The position numbers were made by a program, and so were the translations under genes. From positions 1-60,996 of the forward strand of contig NZ_CANLER010000015.1 of NCBI RefSeq assembly GCF_947489715.1: a stretch of 60,996 nucleotides of DNA, read 5' to 3'. Each line of letters starts with the position of its first letter. The first letter of the stretch is position 1. This stretch comes from an uncultured Roseovarius sp. GTDB taxonomy: Bacteria > Pseudomonadota > Alphaproteobacteria > Rhodobacterales > Rhodobacteraceae. The notes beneath the pieces are model-generated. The model saw nothing but the letters and a program-made list of their open reading frames with translations. It searched no databases and was not told the DNA's origin. This document shows, piece after piece, positions 41,386 through 49,010 of this stretch.

Positions 41386-42312
41386 TTACAGTTTTTCGGT
41401 CAGTTCCGGCACCGCCTGGAACAGGTCTGCCACAAGGCCGTAGTCAGCAACCTGGAAGATCGGTGCCTCTTCGTCCTTGTTGATCGCAACGATGACTTTC
41501 GAATCTTTCATACCCGCAAGGTGCTGAATCGCACCCGAGATACCAACAGCAATGTATAGATCAGGGGCAACCACCTTACCGGTCTGACCCACCTGCCAGT
41601 CGTTCGGCGCAAAACCGGAATCCACCGCGGCGCGCGACGCACCCACAGCAGCACCCAGCTTGTCGGCCAGCGCTTCGATGATCTTGAAGTCGTCTTCCGA
41701 ACCAACGCCACGGCCACCGGATACGACCACACCGGCCGAGGTCAGCTCGGGACGATCACTTGCGGCAACCTTGTCTTCGACCCATTCGGACAGCCCGGGG
41801 TTATCCGTGGCCGAAATGGTTTCAACCGAGGCAGAGCCGCCTTCACCAGCCGCGTCAAAGGTCGACGTGCGGAAGGTCACAACCTTCTTGGCATCCGACG
41901 ATTTTACGGTCTGGATCGCGTTGCCCGCATAGATCGGACGCTCGAACGTGTTGCCGTCAACAACGCCGGATACGTCCGAGATCACCATCGCATCCAACAG
42001 CGCGGCTACGCGTGGCATGACGTTCTTGGCGTCGGTTGTGGCCGGGGCAACGATATGCTCGTAATCACCTGCCAGCGACACGATCAGCGCCGCGGTCGAT
42101 TCCGCCAGGCGGTGACCCAGGCTTTCGTCTTCAGCGACCAGCACCTTGGACACGCCATCGATCTTGGCGGCGGCTTCACCAGCAGCAGCGGCAGAACCAC
42201 CACAGCAGAGCGCTGTCACATCACCCAGTTTGCTTGCGGCAGTCACGGCCTTTGCGGTCGCGTCCATTGCCAGTTCGCCATCGGTTACTTCGGCGAGAAG
42301 AAGAACAGCCAT
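41386..42312 (-). CDS. etfA: Electron transfer flavoprotein alpha subunit
   Basis: A 308-residue subunit that carries FAD electrons from acyl-CoA and other dehydrogenases to ETF-ubiquinone oxidoreductase. The N-terminus MAVLLLAEVTDGEL and the C-terminal FAD-binding domain are clear: VVSGGRGVGSEDDF, GQTGKVVAPDLYIAVGISGA, and VIVAINKDEEAPIFQVADYG. The ATG overlaps the etfB stop as TAATG. The pair is followed by the DUF6473 gene in the opposite direction. Confidence 0.96.
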   Translation of the reverse strand: MAVLLLAEVTDGELAMDATAKAVTAASKLGDVTALCCGGSAAAAGEAAAKIDGVSKVLVAEDESLGHRLAESTAALIVSLAGDYEHIVAPATTDAKNVMPRVAALLDAMVISDVSGVVDGNTFERPIYAGNAIQTVKSSDAKKVVTFRTSTFDAAGEGGSASVETISATDNPGLSEWVEDKVAASDRPELTSAGVVVSGGRGVGSEDDFKIIEALADKLGAAVGASRAAVDSGFAPNDWQVGQTGKVVAPDLYIAVGISGAIQHLAGMKDSKVIVAINKDEEAPIFQVADYGLVADLFQAVPELTEKL

Positions 42313-43076
42313 TATACAGCCCCCGCTTCTTTGAGTTTCGCAACAAGCTCGTCGACCGAGCCTACGATTTCACCAGCCTTGCGCGCTTCGGGTTCGTCGG
42401 TCTTGACGATTTCCAGACGCGGGGTGACATCGACGCCGTAATCGGCCGCGGTTTTCTCATCCAGCGGCTTTTTCTTGGCTTTCATGATGTTCGGCAGCGA
42501 GGCATAGCGCGGCTCATTCAGGCGCAGGTCAACCGTGATGATCGACGGCATCTTGACCTTGATCGTCTGCAGGCCGCCGTCCACTTCGCGGGTGACCAGG
42601 GCGTTGTCGCCATCAATGTCCAGACCTGATGCGAATGTCCCCTGCGACCAACCCAGCAGGGCTGAAAGCATCTGACCGGTGGCGTTCATGTCGTTGTCGA
42701 TCGCCTGCTTGCCGGCCAGAACAACGCCGGGCTGCTCTTCTTCGACAATCTTGGCAAGGATCTTGGCAACTGCCAGCGGCTCGATGTCGGTGTGCACATC
42801 ATCGGCGGCCACAACCAGAATGGCGCGGTCCGCACCCATGGCCAGCGCCGTGCGCAGGGTTTCCTGGCTCTGCTTGACGCCGATCGACACGGCGATCACT
42901 TCGTCGGCCTTCCCGGCTTCTTTCAGGCGGATGGCCTCTTCGACTGCAATCTCGTCAAAGGGGTTCATCGACATTTTGACATTGGCAAGATCGACACCGC
43001 TGCCGTCCGCTTTGACACGGACCTTCACGTTATAGTCGATCACGCGTTTGACAGGTACGAGCACCTTCATTGGCAT
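42312..43076 (-). CDS. etfB: Electron transfer flavoprotein beta subunit
   Basis: A 254-residue subunit. MKVLVPVKRVIDYNVKVRV opens the AMP-binding domain; the signature VLAGKQAIDNDMNATGQMLS and the C-terminal arm (PNIMKAKKKPLDEK) that clasps EtfA are typical. Two ATG codons (43076 and 43070) share a GGAG; 43076 has a four-base spacing and 43070 ten. etfA follows by a one-base overlap, giving balanced expression of the two subunits. Confidence 0.96.
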   Translation of the reverse strand: MPMKVLVPVKRVIDYNVKVRVKADGSGVDLANVKMSMNPFDEIAVEEAIRLKEAGKADEVIAVSIGVKQSQETLRTALAMGADRAILVVAADDVHTDIEPLAVAKILAKIVEEEQPGVVLAGKQAIDNDMNATGQMLSALLGWSQGTFASGLDIDGDNALVTREVDGGLQTIKVKMPSIITVDLRLNEPRYASLPNIMKAKKKPLDEKTAADYGVDVTPRLEIVKTDEPEARKAGEIVGSVDELVAKLKEAGAV

Positions 43077-43236
43077 GGTCTCCGTTAAAATGAGGGAGAG
43101 CCGTTTTCACGACTCTCCAGAAAGCTCTCTGGCGCGTTGATACAGACTTGTTAATCCGGGAAACAGGGTAAAATCGTCACGTTTGCGTCCCGCGACGTCG
43201 CGTTTCCGGTAGGGATGATAAAAAAATGCGGATTTT

Positions 43237-43270
43237 CCCAAAAAATAAAGGGGCGGCACGGGCCGCCCCT
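43237..43270 (-). terminator. Rho-independent terminator of the BCCT gene
   Basis: AGGGGCGGC (43249-43257) pairs perfectly with GCCGCCCCT (43262-43270) around a four-base loop. On the minus strand it is followed by TTTATTTTTTGG. It lies 28 bases past the transporter stop and also isolates etfB from read-through. Confidence 0.88.
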
Positions 43271-43297
43271 CGTGGTCTTTTTTGTGTTGCTTCAGGA

Positions 43298-44899
43298 TCA
43301 GCGGTTGAGGAATTCGAGGTCGTATTTGTCCTCGACATCCGGCACCGGATGATCCTCGTGCAGCGAATGGATGATGCCGTAGATCATGAAGAGCAGGATG
43401 ACCGCAATCGGCAGCCCGGCCACGATCGACGCTGTCTGAAGGGCGCTGAGGCCCCCGGCCAGCATCAGCACACCTGCCACGATCCCCGAGGTCAGGCCCC
43501 AGAAGATGCGGAACTTGACGGGAGGATGCTCATCGCCCATCGACAGCATTGTGCACATCACCAACGTCCCCGAGTCCGATGATGTCACGAACCATGAGAT
43601 CAGCAGGATCGTGATCAGCACCGTGATCGGATAGGTCAGGAAATCATATCCGAACCCGGCGACAGTCTGGAACACGCCCGCGGCGTAATCATTGTTCACC
43701 GCATCGACGACACCGGCGTTGTAGAACAGATCCACACCGGTGGCCGCGCCGCCAAAGACACCCATCCACAGCATCACGACCGAAGTCGGGATCAGCAGAA
43801 CGCAGAAGCAGAACTGACGGATGGTGCGGCCCTTGGAAACCCGCGCGATGAAGAGACCCACAAACGGGCACCACGCGATCCACCAACCCCAGTAGAAGAT
43901 GGTCCACCAACCCTGCCATTGTACCTCGGGATCGCCATTGATCCAGAAGCCCATCGGAATGACGTTCCACAGGTAATCGCCAAAGCCCGAGATCGTAATG
44001 CCAAGCAGGAATGCCGTTGGTCCCAGGATGATGAAGAGGATCAGCAACCCGATCGACGCCATAACGTTTGCCTCTGACAGGATACGTACGCCTTTGCCAA
44101 CACCGGACGCCGCCGAAGCGGTGCCAAGGCAGGTGATGATCGCCACAAGGATCAACTGGTTGGTCTGGGTATTCTCCATCCATCCCAGGTTTTCCAGACC
44201 CGCCGCAATTGGCGTGACCCCAAGACCCAGCGATGTGGCCAGGCCGAAGATCGTACCGAACACGCCGATCAAGTCCACCAGATGCCCCCAGGGCCCAAAG
44301 ATCCGGTCCTTGAGGACGGGATAAAGCGCTGTGCGCAATGTCAGTGGCAGATCGCGACGGTATGAGAAATAAGCCAAGCTCAGCCCGACCAGCACATAAA
44401 GCCCCCAGCCGTGGAAGCCCCAGTGGAAGTTTGTCACCGTCACGGCAGAGATCGCCGCGTCCACGCTACCGGCTTCAGCGCCCGCGCGTTCCATGAACGG
44501 GCTGCCCTGAATGTGGTACATCGGCTCGGCCACACCCCAGTAGATCAGGCCCGATCCAAGACCGGCGCTGAACAGCATGCAGATCCAGGAAAAGGTGGAA
44601 AAATCCGGTTCGTCGTCATCCTTGCCCAGCTTTACATCGCCAAACCGGCTGACCATCAGCCAGAAAACGAAGAAAAGCGCGGCATTGACCACAATCACAT
44701 AGAACCAGTCCATCGTGCCGATAATGAAATTCTTACCGGCGGCAAAAACTTCGGACGAACGTTCGACGTCCATGATTGTATAGCCGACGAACCCGATAAT
44801 CATAAGCATCGACAGGATGCCCATAAGGGGGTTCATACCCTTGAAAAGGCCCGATTTCGCAACAAGATTGTCGGGCGTTGGTGTTGTTTGATCACTCAT
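43298..44899 (-). CDS. BCCT-family transporter (betaine/choline/carnitine type)
   Basis: A 533-residue transporter with about twelve membrane spans. The glycine-rich helix is FSAGLGSGLIYWGVAEPMYH and the family's tryptophan box is TIFYWGWWIAWCPFVGLFIA followed by RVSKGRTIRQF. BCCT carriers take up quaternary ammonium or sulfonium compounds such as glycine betaine, choline or DMSP, coupled to Na+ or H+. SAGLGSGL is replaced by GMGIGLM in BetP, so substrate and coupling may differ; the residues alone do not settle this. It is 32 bp downstream of a periplasmic binding protein gene in the same direction, an unusual partner for a secondary carrier. Confidence 0.92.
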   Translation of the reverse strand: MSDQTTPTPDNLVAKSGLFKGMNPLMGILSMLMIIGFVGYTIMDVERSSEVFAAGKNFIIGTMDWFYVIVVNAALFFVFWLMVSRFGDVKLGKDDDEPDFSTFSWICMLFSAGLGSGLIYWGVAEPMYHIQGSPFMERAGAEAGSVDAAISAVTVTNFHWGFHGWGLYVLVGLSLAYFSYRRDLPLTLRTALYPVLKDRIFGPWGHLVDLIGVFGTIFGLATSLGLGVTPIAAGLENLGWMENTQTNQLILVAIITCLGTASAASGVGKGVRILSEANVMASIGLLILFIILGPTAFLLGITISGFGDYLWNVIPMGFWINGDPEVQWQGWWTIFYWGWWIAWCPFVGLFIARVSKGRTIRQFCFCVLLIPTSVVMLWMGVFGGAATGVDLFYNAGVVDAVNNDYAAGVFQTVAGFGYDFLTYPITVLITILLISWFVTSSDSGTLVMCTMLSMGDEHPPVKFRIFWGLTSGIVAGVLMLAGGLSALQTASIVAGLPIAVILLFMIYGIIHSLHEDHPVPDVEDKYDLEFLNR

Positions 44900-44931
44900 C
44901 TTTTATAACCTCTATGTCCTGTTCAATCGGC

Positions 44932-46095
44932 CTAGCGAACCGTGCCCGACGCGCCTTGACGCGCACCCGCTGACATCCAGATGTCAAAGGCTTCTTCCAG
45001 TCGGGCATGATTTTTGGCCCACCATGCGGCATCCGATTGAATGCTCAGCTTGTCTTCGTAAGCCGGACCATTGGGAATTTGCGCCAGGGTATCGTCGCTG
45101 AGCCGGGACAGGGACGATTTGCGTGTCGGCCCGTTCGGCAGGAAACCCACCATGTTGGCAAGCGAATTGGTGCTGCTTGCGTAACGGATGAATTCGACGG
45201 CCGCATCCTTGTGGCGGCTGCCCTTGGGGATGCCGAAGAGATCCAGTTCGATCACGCGCCCATCCATGTTGACAGTGAAATCCGCACCCTCTTCCTTGGA
45301 CGCCGTGGCACCGGTGGTTGCCCAGATCATCGACATCACGACTTCACCGCCGTTCAGCATCCGGACAGGTTCACGCCCGGCTTGCCAGGTTTGCAGCCCG
45401 GACCGGATGTTTTCCATCTTGTCAAAGGCGCGCTCCACACCCTCGGGTGTCTCAAGCGTGGCATAGACGTCATCGCGGGCGACGCCATCGGCCATCAACG
45501 CCCATTCCATGATCACCGTCGGATCGTCACGGATGGCGCGGGCGCCGGGATAGGTGTCATTGTCGAAGAAATCCGCAATGGTCGAGGGTGGATTTTCAGG
45601 AAAGGCCGATTTGCTGTGGGCGAAGGCGGTGCCCCAGACGATCACACCGACACCGCAATCGTTCAGTGCCCCTTCGACGAAATCGTCCTTGGCAGGCGTT
45701 CCATCGGCGCCCGCAGGCAGGTCGATATCGGAAAGATTTTCCAGCAAGCCCTCTTCACAGGCCCGCAGCGAATCTGCCTGCGTCAGGTCAACGACATCCC
45801 AGATCACATTCGCCGATTCCACCTGATCGCGTATTTCGCCGATGCCGCCATTGTAATGCTCGACATTGACCCGCGATCCGCTTTCGGCCTCGTAGGGACG
45901 GACAAAGCCCAGCATCTGGCTGCGCATGTAGGGTCCGGTCCACGAGGTAAAGGTAATCTCAGGCTTGGCGATCGACATGGTGCCGGACAAATCGACGGTA
46001 CTCTGCGCGCTGACTGCCACAGGTAGCGCAGTCACCGTCAAAAGTGCACAGAGCATCCGTGCATTCACAGATGACCTGATTTGACAAAATTTCAT
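44932..46095 (-). CDS. Periplasmic solute-binding protein, PotD/spermidine-putrescine type
   Basis: A 387-residue ABC-type binding protein without ABC genes nearby. The start at 46095 has GGAGG six bases upstream; the signal peptide ends near PVAVSAQ. Mature features of the PotD/polyamine family are EITFTSWTGPYMRSQMLGFV, WDVVDLTQADSLRACEEG, GVGVIVWGTAFAHSK, FFDNDTYPGARAI, and WAKNHARLEEAFDIWMS. Ligands in this group include polyamines, opines, and betaine-like cations; the exact one is unknown. It is followed 32 bp later by a BCCT transporter, suggesting a shared substrate class. A set of related palindromes lies upstream. Confidence 0.88.
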   Translation of the reverse strand: MKFCQIRSSVNARMLCALLTVTALPVAVSAQSTVDLSGTMSIAKPEITFTSWTGPYMRSQMLGFVRPYEAESGSRVNVEHYNGGIGEIRDQVESANVIWDVVDLTQADSLRACEEGLLENLSDIDLPAGADGTPAKDDFVEGALNDCGVGVIVWGTAFAHSKSAFPENPPSTIADFFDNDTYPGARAIRDDPTVIMEWALMADGVARDDVYATLETPEGVERAFDKMENIRSGLQTWQAGREPVRMLNGGEVVMSMIWATTGATASKEEGADFTVNMDGRVIELDLFGIPKGSRHKDAAVEFIRYASSTNSLANMVGFLPNGPTRKSSLSRLSDDTLAQIPNGPAYEDKLSIQSDAAWWAKNHARLEEAFDIWMSAGARQGASGTVR

Positions 46096-46540
46096 CTTAG
46101 TCCTCCCTGGTTCAAAGCTTCTCCCAATTCGTTTTCTCACTCAAATAATGTCCTTTGAGCGGTTGGGATGTTATCAAGGTCAAATTTCAGAAAAGCTGAA
46201 TCCGACTTCAGCAAAGCTTGAATTGGATTGCCTACCCCCCGACCAAAGAAATCGACGCAAAATGATGGAAAACCGACATTACGCAAAAAGTTAGCCAGGG
46301 TTTCTTGGTATGCCGCGGTATTCTGAAGCTTGAAAAGACGGGAAGGCCGTCGCGACCTAAGCAGCGCTTGACTGCATTTCAGCAGCGCTTGAAATGACAA
46401 GGAAATTTATCTGCAACACCGATTGCAATGCGGTTGCCAAAGCGTGTCCTTAGACCCGCCGCCCTCGGCAATTCGGGTTGGATCGACATCCCGGAACCCT
46501 GCGCCTTGGGCGCTGATCCTTCGACCGAATGGCGGCGTTC
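46096..46540. other. 445-base gap upstream of the binding-protein/BCCT pair
   Basis: This gap separates the binding-protein gene from the adenosyltransferase gene, both minus strand. It contains the binding-protein promoter, a strong Shine-Dalgarno, and a group of related imperfect palindromes listed separately. A short open frame on the minus strand (46137-46400) covers those palindromes and is probably not a gene. Confidence 0.5.
46186..46394. promoter_or_regulatory. Cluster of related TTCA...TGAA palindromes, likely operators
   Basis: Similar imperfect palindromes occur at 46186-46200 (TTCAGAAAAGCTGAA), 46207-46222 (TTCAGCAAAGCTTGAA), 46321-46334 (TTCTGAAGCTTGAA), 46361-46375 (GCAGCGCTTGACTGC) and 46377-46394 (TTTCAGCAGCGCTTGAAA). 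They share TTCAG, AGC, GCTTGAA elements. Two lie near the likely promoter of the binding-protein gene and three about 230-300 bases upstream, which would suit a repressor or activator with looping. The binding factor is unknown. Confidence 0.55.
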
Positions 46541-47113
46541 TTAGCGGTTCGCGCCCGGAACCCACAAGACGTCTGCACGACCGTCATCGTTGGCCATGCG
46601 GGCAGCGACAAAGAACCAGTCTGACAACCGGTTGAGATATTTTACCGCCGCCGGATTGACGCTTTCCATTGTTGCCAATTCAACCGCCAACCGTTCCGCG
46701 CGGCGGCACACCGTCCGACACAGGTGCAGATATGCCGCCAACCCTGTTCCGCCCGGCAGGATGAAACTGCGCAGCGGTTCCAGTACCTTGTTCATCGCGT
46801 CGATCTCGGCTTCCAGCCGCAAGACCTGCGTGTCGCTCATCCGTAGCGGCGGGTATTCGGCCTCGGCGTCCTTTTCCATATCAGGTCGGCACAGGTCAGC
46901 CCCCAGATCGAACAGATCGTTCTGAATACGTGCCAGTGCCGCATCGACGTCACCAACTGCGTGCAGCCGGGCCATCCCGACAGTCGCATTCACCTCATCG
47001 GTGGTGCCATAGGCGTTTACGCGGGCCGAATGTTTGGCAACACGGCTGCCATTGCCCAACGCGGTTTCCCCGGCATCCCCGGTCTTGGTGTAGATCTTGT
47101 TCAAGACAACCAT
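46541..47113 (-). CDS. Corrinoid adenosyltransferase, PduO type
   Basis: A 190-residue enzyme that transfers the adenosyl group from ATP to reduced corrinoids to make adenosylcobalamin. The ATP loop IYTKTGDAGETALGNGSRVA and YGTTDEVNATVGMAR are the hallmarks of the PduO branch, with FILPGGTGLAAYLHLCRTVC and RRAERLAVEL near the C-terminus. NRLSDWFFVAARMAN closes the domain. It is 1 bp from the HIG1-like gene upstream. No cobalamin riboswitch was found. Confidence 0.93.
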   Translation of the reverse strand: MVVLNKIYTKTGDAGETALGNGSRVAKHSARVNAYGTTDEVNATVGMARLHAVGDVDAALARIQNDLFDLGADLCRPDMEKDAEAEYPPLRMSDTQVLRLEAEIDAMNKVLEPLRSFILPGGTGLAAYLHLCRTVCRRAERLAVELATMESVNPAAVKYLNRLSDWFFVAARMANDDGRADVLWVPGANR

Positions 47114-47114
47114 G

Positions 47115-47324
47115 TCACTGTCCCGTCTGTCTGCGGATGAATACGAATAGTAGGATCAGCACGACCGCAATGAATTGCGCCCCGATGCGCCAGCGCATGA
47201 TCTTGTTGGCGTGCTTGCGGTTGAATTCACCGCCTTTGCCGAATGTCAGAACACCGAAAAGCAGGATACCGGCAACGGCAAGGCAGGCAATTGCCACGAT
47301 ATAGAAAAGCGGATCATCGGCCAT
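47115..47324 (-). CDS. Small twin-transmembrane (HIG1-like) protein
   Basis: A 69-residue membrane protein with two spans (about residues 6-26 and 48-66) joined by a basic loop FNRKHANKIMRWRIGAQF. The NKxMRxRI(G/A)AQ segment is the signature of HIG1-domain proteins in alphaproteobacteria, thought to associate with cytochrome oxidase. The ATG at 47324 follows AAGGA; a longer reading to 47357 is possible. The next gene, one base on, is the adenosyltransferase. Confidence 0.8.
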   Translation of the reverse strand: MADDPLFYIVAIACLAVAGILLFGVLTFGKGGEFNRKHANKIMRWRIGAQFIAVVLILLFVFIRRQTGQ

Positions 47325-47413
47325 TTTGGGTCCTTCGCGGCTGGTCTGTGCGCCCATGTAGGCGGAGCGGCGGGAAAAGCAAAAGTGTAATCATGACGCA
47401 GCCCGGGTTTCTC

Positions 47414-48241
47414 CTAGGATTTCGAGAGCACCCAATCCAGCGCACGTGCAGGCAGAACGCGCCTGAGCGTGCCCATGATATAGGTGGGCGGTGTCACATA
47501 ATATCTCGGTCGTGGTCGTCTGGCCTCGACCGCATGTATCAACTTTTTCGTCACCGTCGAAGCAGGCCATTGCGGTCCACCGCTGCCTCCCTTGTAAAGC
47601 TGGTCCAGCAGAGAGGCGCGGTATTCATCGGCGCGCGCCGAGTTTTCCCAATCGACCCACTTTTCGAACTGCTTCGCAGCATTGGCTCGGAACGATGTTT
47701 CAATCGGTCCCGGACCGATGACCGAGACGTGAATGCCGGTTCCAGCCATTTCCATTCGCAACGCATCGCTAAGCCCTTCAAGGGCAAACTTGGTGGCCAC
47801 GTAGGCCCCGCGCCATTTCATCGACACCAACCCAAGCACCGAAGAACACTGAACAATCCGGCCATGGCCCTGCGCGCGCATCACCGGGATGATCCGTATG
47901 GTCAGGTCGTGCCAGCCGATCAGATTGGCCTCGAATATCGAACGCAGCGCATCCGTGGGTACATCTTCGACCGGCGCCGGGATGGCATATGCGCCGTTGT
48001 TGAACAGCACGTCCAACGTGCCGCCTGTCGCCTCAAGAACTTCGGCTAGGGCTGTCTTCATCGTTGCCTCGTCCTGGTAGTCGAGCAATGGGCTTTCCAG
48101 CCCTTCCGCTATCAGTCGGTCGCAATCGGCCTGTTTGCGGCAGGCTGCAAAGACCCGCCAGCCCCGCGACCGTAATTCATGCGCCGCGTCATAACCGATG
48201 CCGGATGAACAGCCTGTGATCAGGATGGATTTCTGTGTCAT
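47414..48241 (-). CDS. Short-chain dehydrogenase/reductase
   Basis: A 275-residue classical SDR. The cofactor loop is ILITGCSSGIGYDAA (TGxxxGIG), followed by NNGAYA (NNAG equivalent), the serine of QCSSVLGLVSM, and the Tyr-x-x-x-Lys in GAYVATKFALEGLSDAL. The Arg in CRKQADCDRL after the second strand suggests NADPH preference. The ATG at 48241 is used; an upstream codon at 48277 has no better context. It lies 36 bp after the SH3 gene. Substrate unknown. Confidence 0.9.
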   Translation of the reverse strand: MTQKSILITGCSSGIGYDAAHELRSRGWRVFAACRKQADCDRLIAEGLESPLLDYQDEATMKTALAEVLEATGGTLDVLFNNGAYAIPAPVEDVPTDALRSIFEANLIGWHDLTIRIIPVMRAQGHGRIVQCSSVLGLVSMKWRGAYVATKFALEGLSDALRMEMAGTGIHVSVIGPGPIETSFRANAAKQFEKWVDWENSARADEYRASLLDQLYKGGSGGPQWPASTVTKKLIHAVEARRPRPRYYVTPPTYIMGTLRRVLPARALDWVLSKS

Positions 48242-48277
48242 GCCGCCAGCTATGGCGCGGCAGAAAGATTGATGCAA

Positions 48278-48871
48278 TCAGTTTGCAGCCGCCGTGACCA
48301 GCCAGTCCGCCATCCAGCCCACCTGCTCGGTCCTCGCGACGCGGATTTTCAACCAGCCTTCGCCGGGGTTTTCCAACACTTCGATCTCGTCCCCTTTGGT
48401 CAATCTGCCAATGGCCAGATAGAAGGTGCTGGGGCCGTCCCGCATGTTGACAGACGTACCCGTGACAAGGCGCAAATCGGCCAGCGTTTCAACCTGATCT
48501 GCAATATCCTCATTCAGGTCGGGAACCTGTGTCAGGGTGTCAGCCTTCTGTGGATCGGATTCAAAACTTGGCTCCGACAGCTCTTCCGGTGCGACCGAAG
48601 CAAGCGTGATTTCAAAAGTGCCGGTTTTCGGCAGATCAAGGTCATTCGGCGATGACAGCGCCCGCGTGACCACGGCCTCATCCTCGGGAACCGGCTCCGG
48701 CTCTGCGGTTTCGGCAATCAGAATCGAACCTGGACGCGCCAGCGGACGGATATCATCAAGTTTGGCGCGCGCCTGAATAGATTGCACACGCGGTTCGTAG
48801 TCAGCGCCACCGCTGAGCACGTAAAAAGACCAGCCAAGAAAGGCGAAAGATACAAGAATAAAGCGCCACAT
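48278..48871 (-). CDS. SH3-domain protein with N-terminal membrane anchor
   Basis: A 197-residue protein. Residues 3-19 are a signal anchor (FILVSFAFLGWSFYVLSGG). A disordered acidic stretch follows (EPEPVPEDEAV), then a C-terminal bacterial SH3 domain of about 60 residues: VTGTSVNMRDGPSTFYLAIG, EVLENPGEGWLKIRV and VGWMADWLV. Such domains bind peptidoglycan or other proteins in the periplasm. The ATG at 48871 follows AGGGG. It is divergent from parC. Confidence 0.85.
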   Translation of the reverse strand: MWRFILVSFAFLGWSFYVLSGGADYEPRVQSIQARAKLDDIRPLARPGSILIAETAEPEPVPEDEAVVTRALSSPNDLDLPKTGTFEITLASVAPEELSEPSFESDPQKADTLTQVPDLNEDIADQVETLADLRLVTGTSVNMRDGPSTFYLAIGRLTKGDEIEVLENPGEGWLKIRVARTEQVGWMADWLVTAAAN

Positions 48872-49010
48872 CGCGCAACCCCTATTTACCATACAAAATT
48901 AGCAGCACAGACAGCATATACGATTCCATCCTCTGAATCATGGGAAAAGCATAAAGATTTCCCACCTAACCCGCTTTACGGGCGAATTTGGCTTGGGTAT
49001 CACAGCATCT

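Noticed and set aside
46137..46400. Open frame of 87 codons on the minus strand in front of the adenosyltransferase gene
   Set aside because: It has no recognisable domain or good start context and lies over the palindrome cluster and binding-protein promoter region.
46096..47113. Cobalamin riboswitch near the adenosyltransferase gene
   Set aside because: The conserved B12-box (GCCACTG-type) sequence is not present upstream of the gene or its upstream neighbour.
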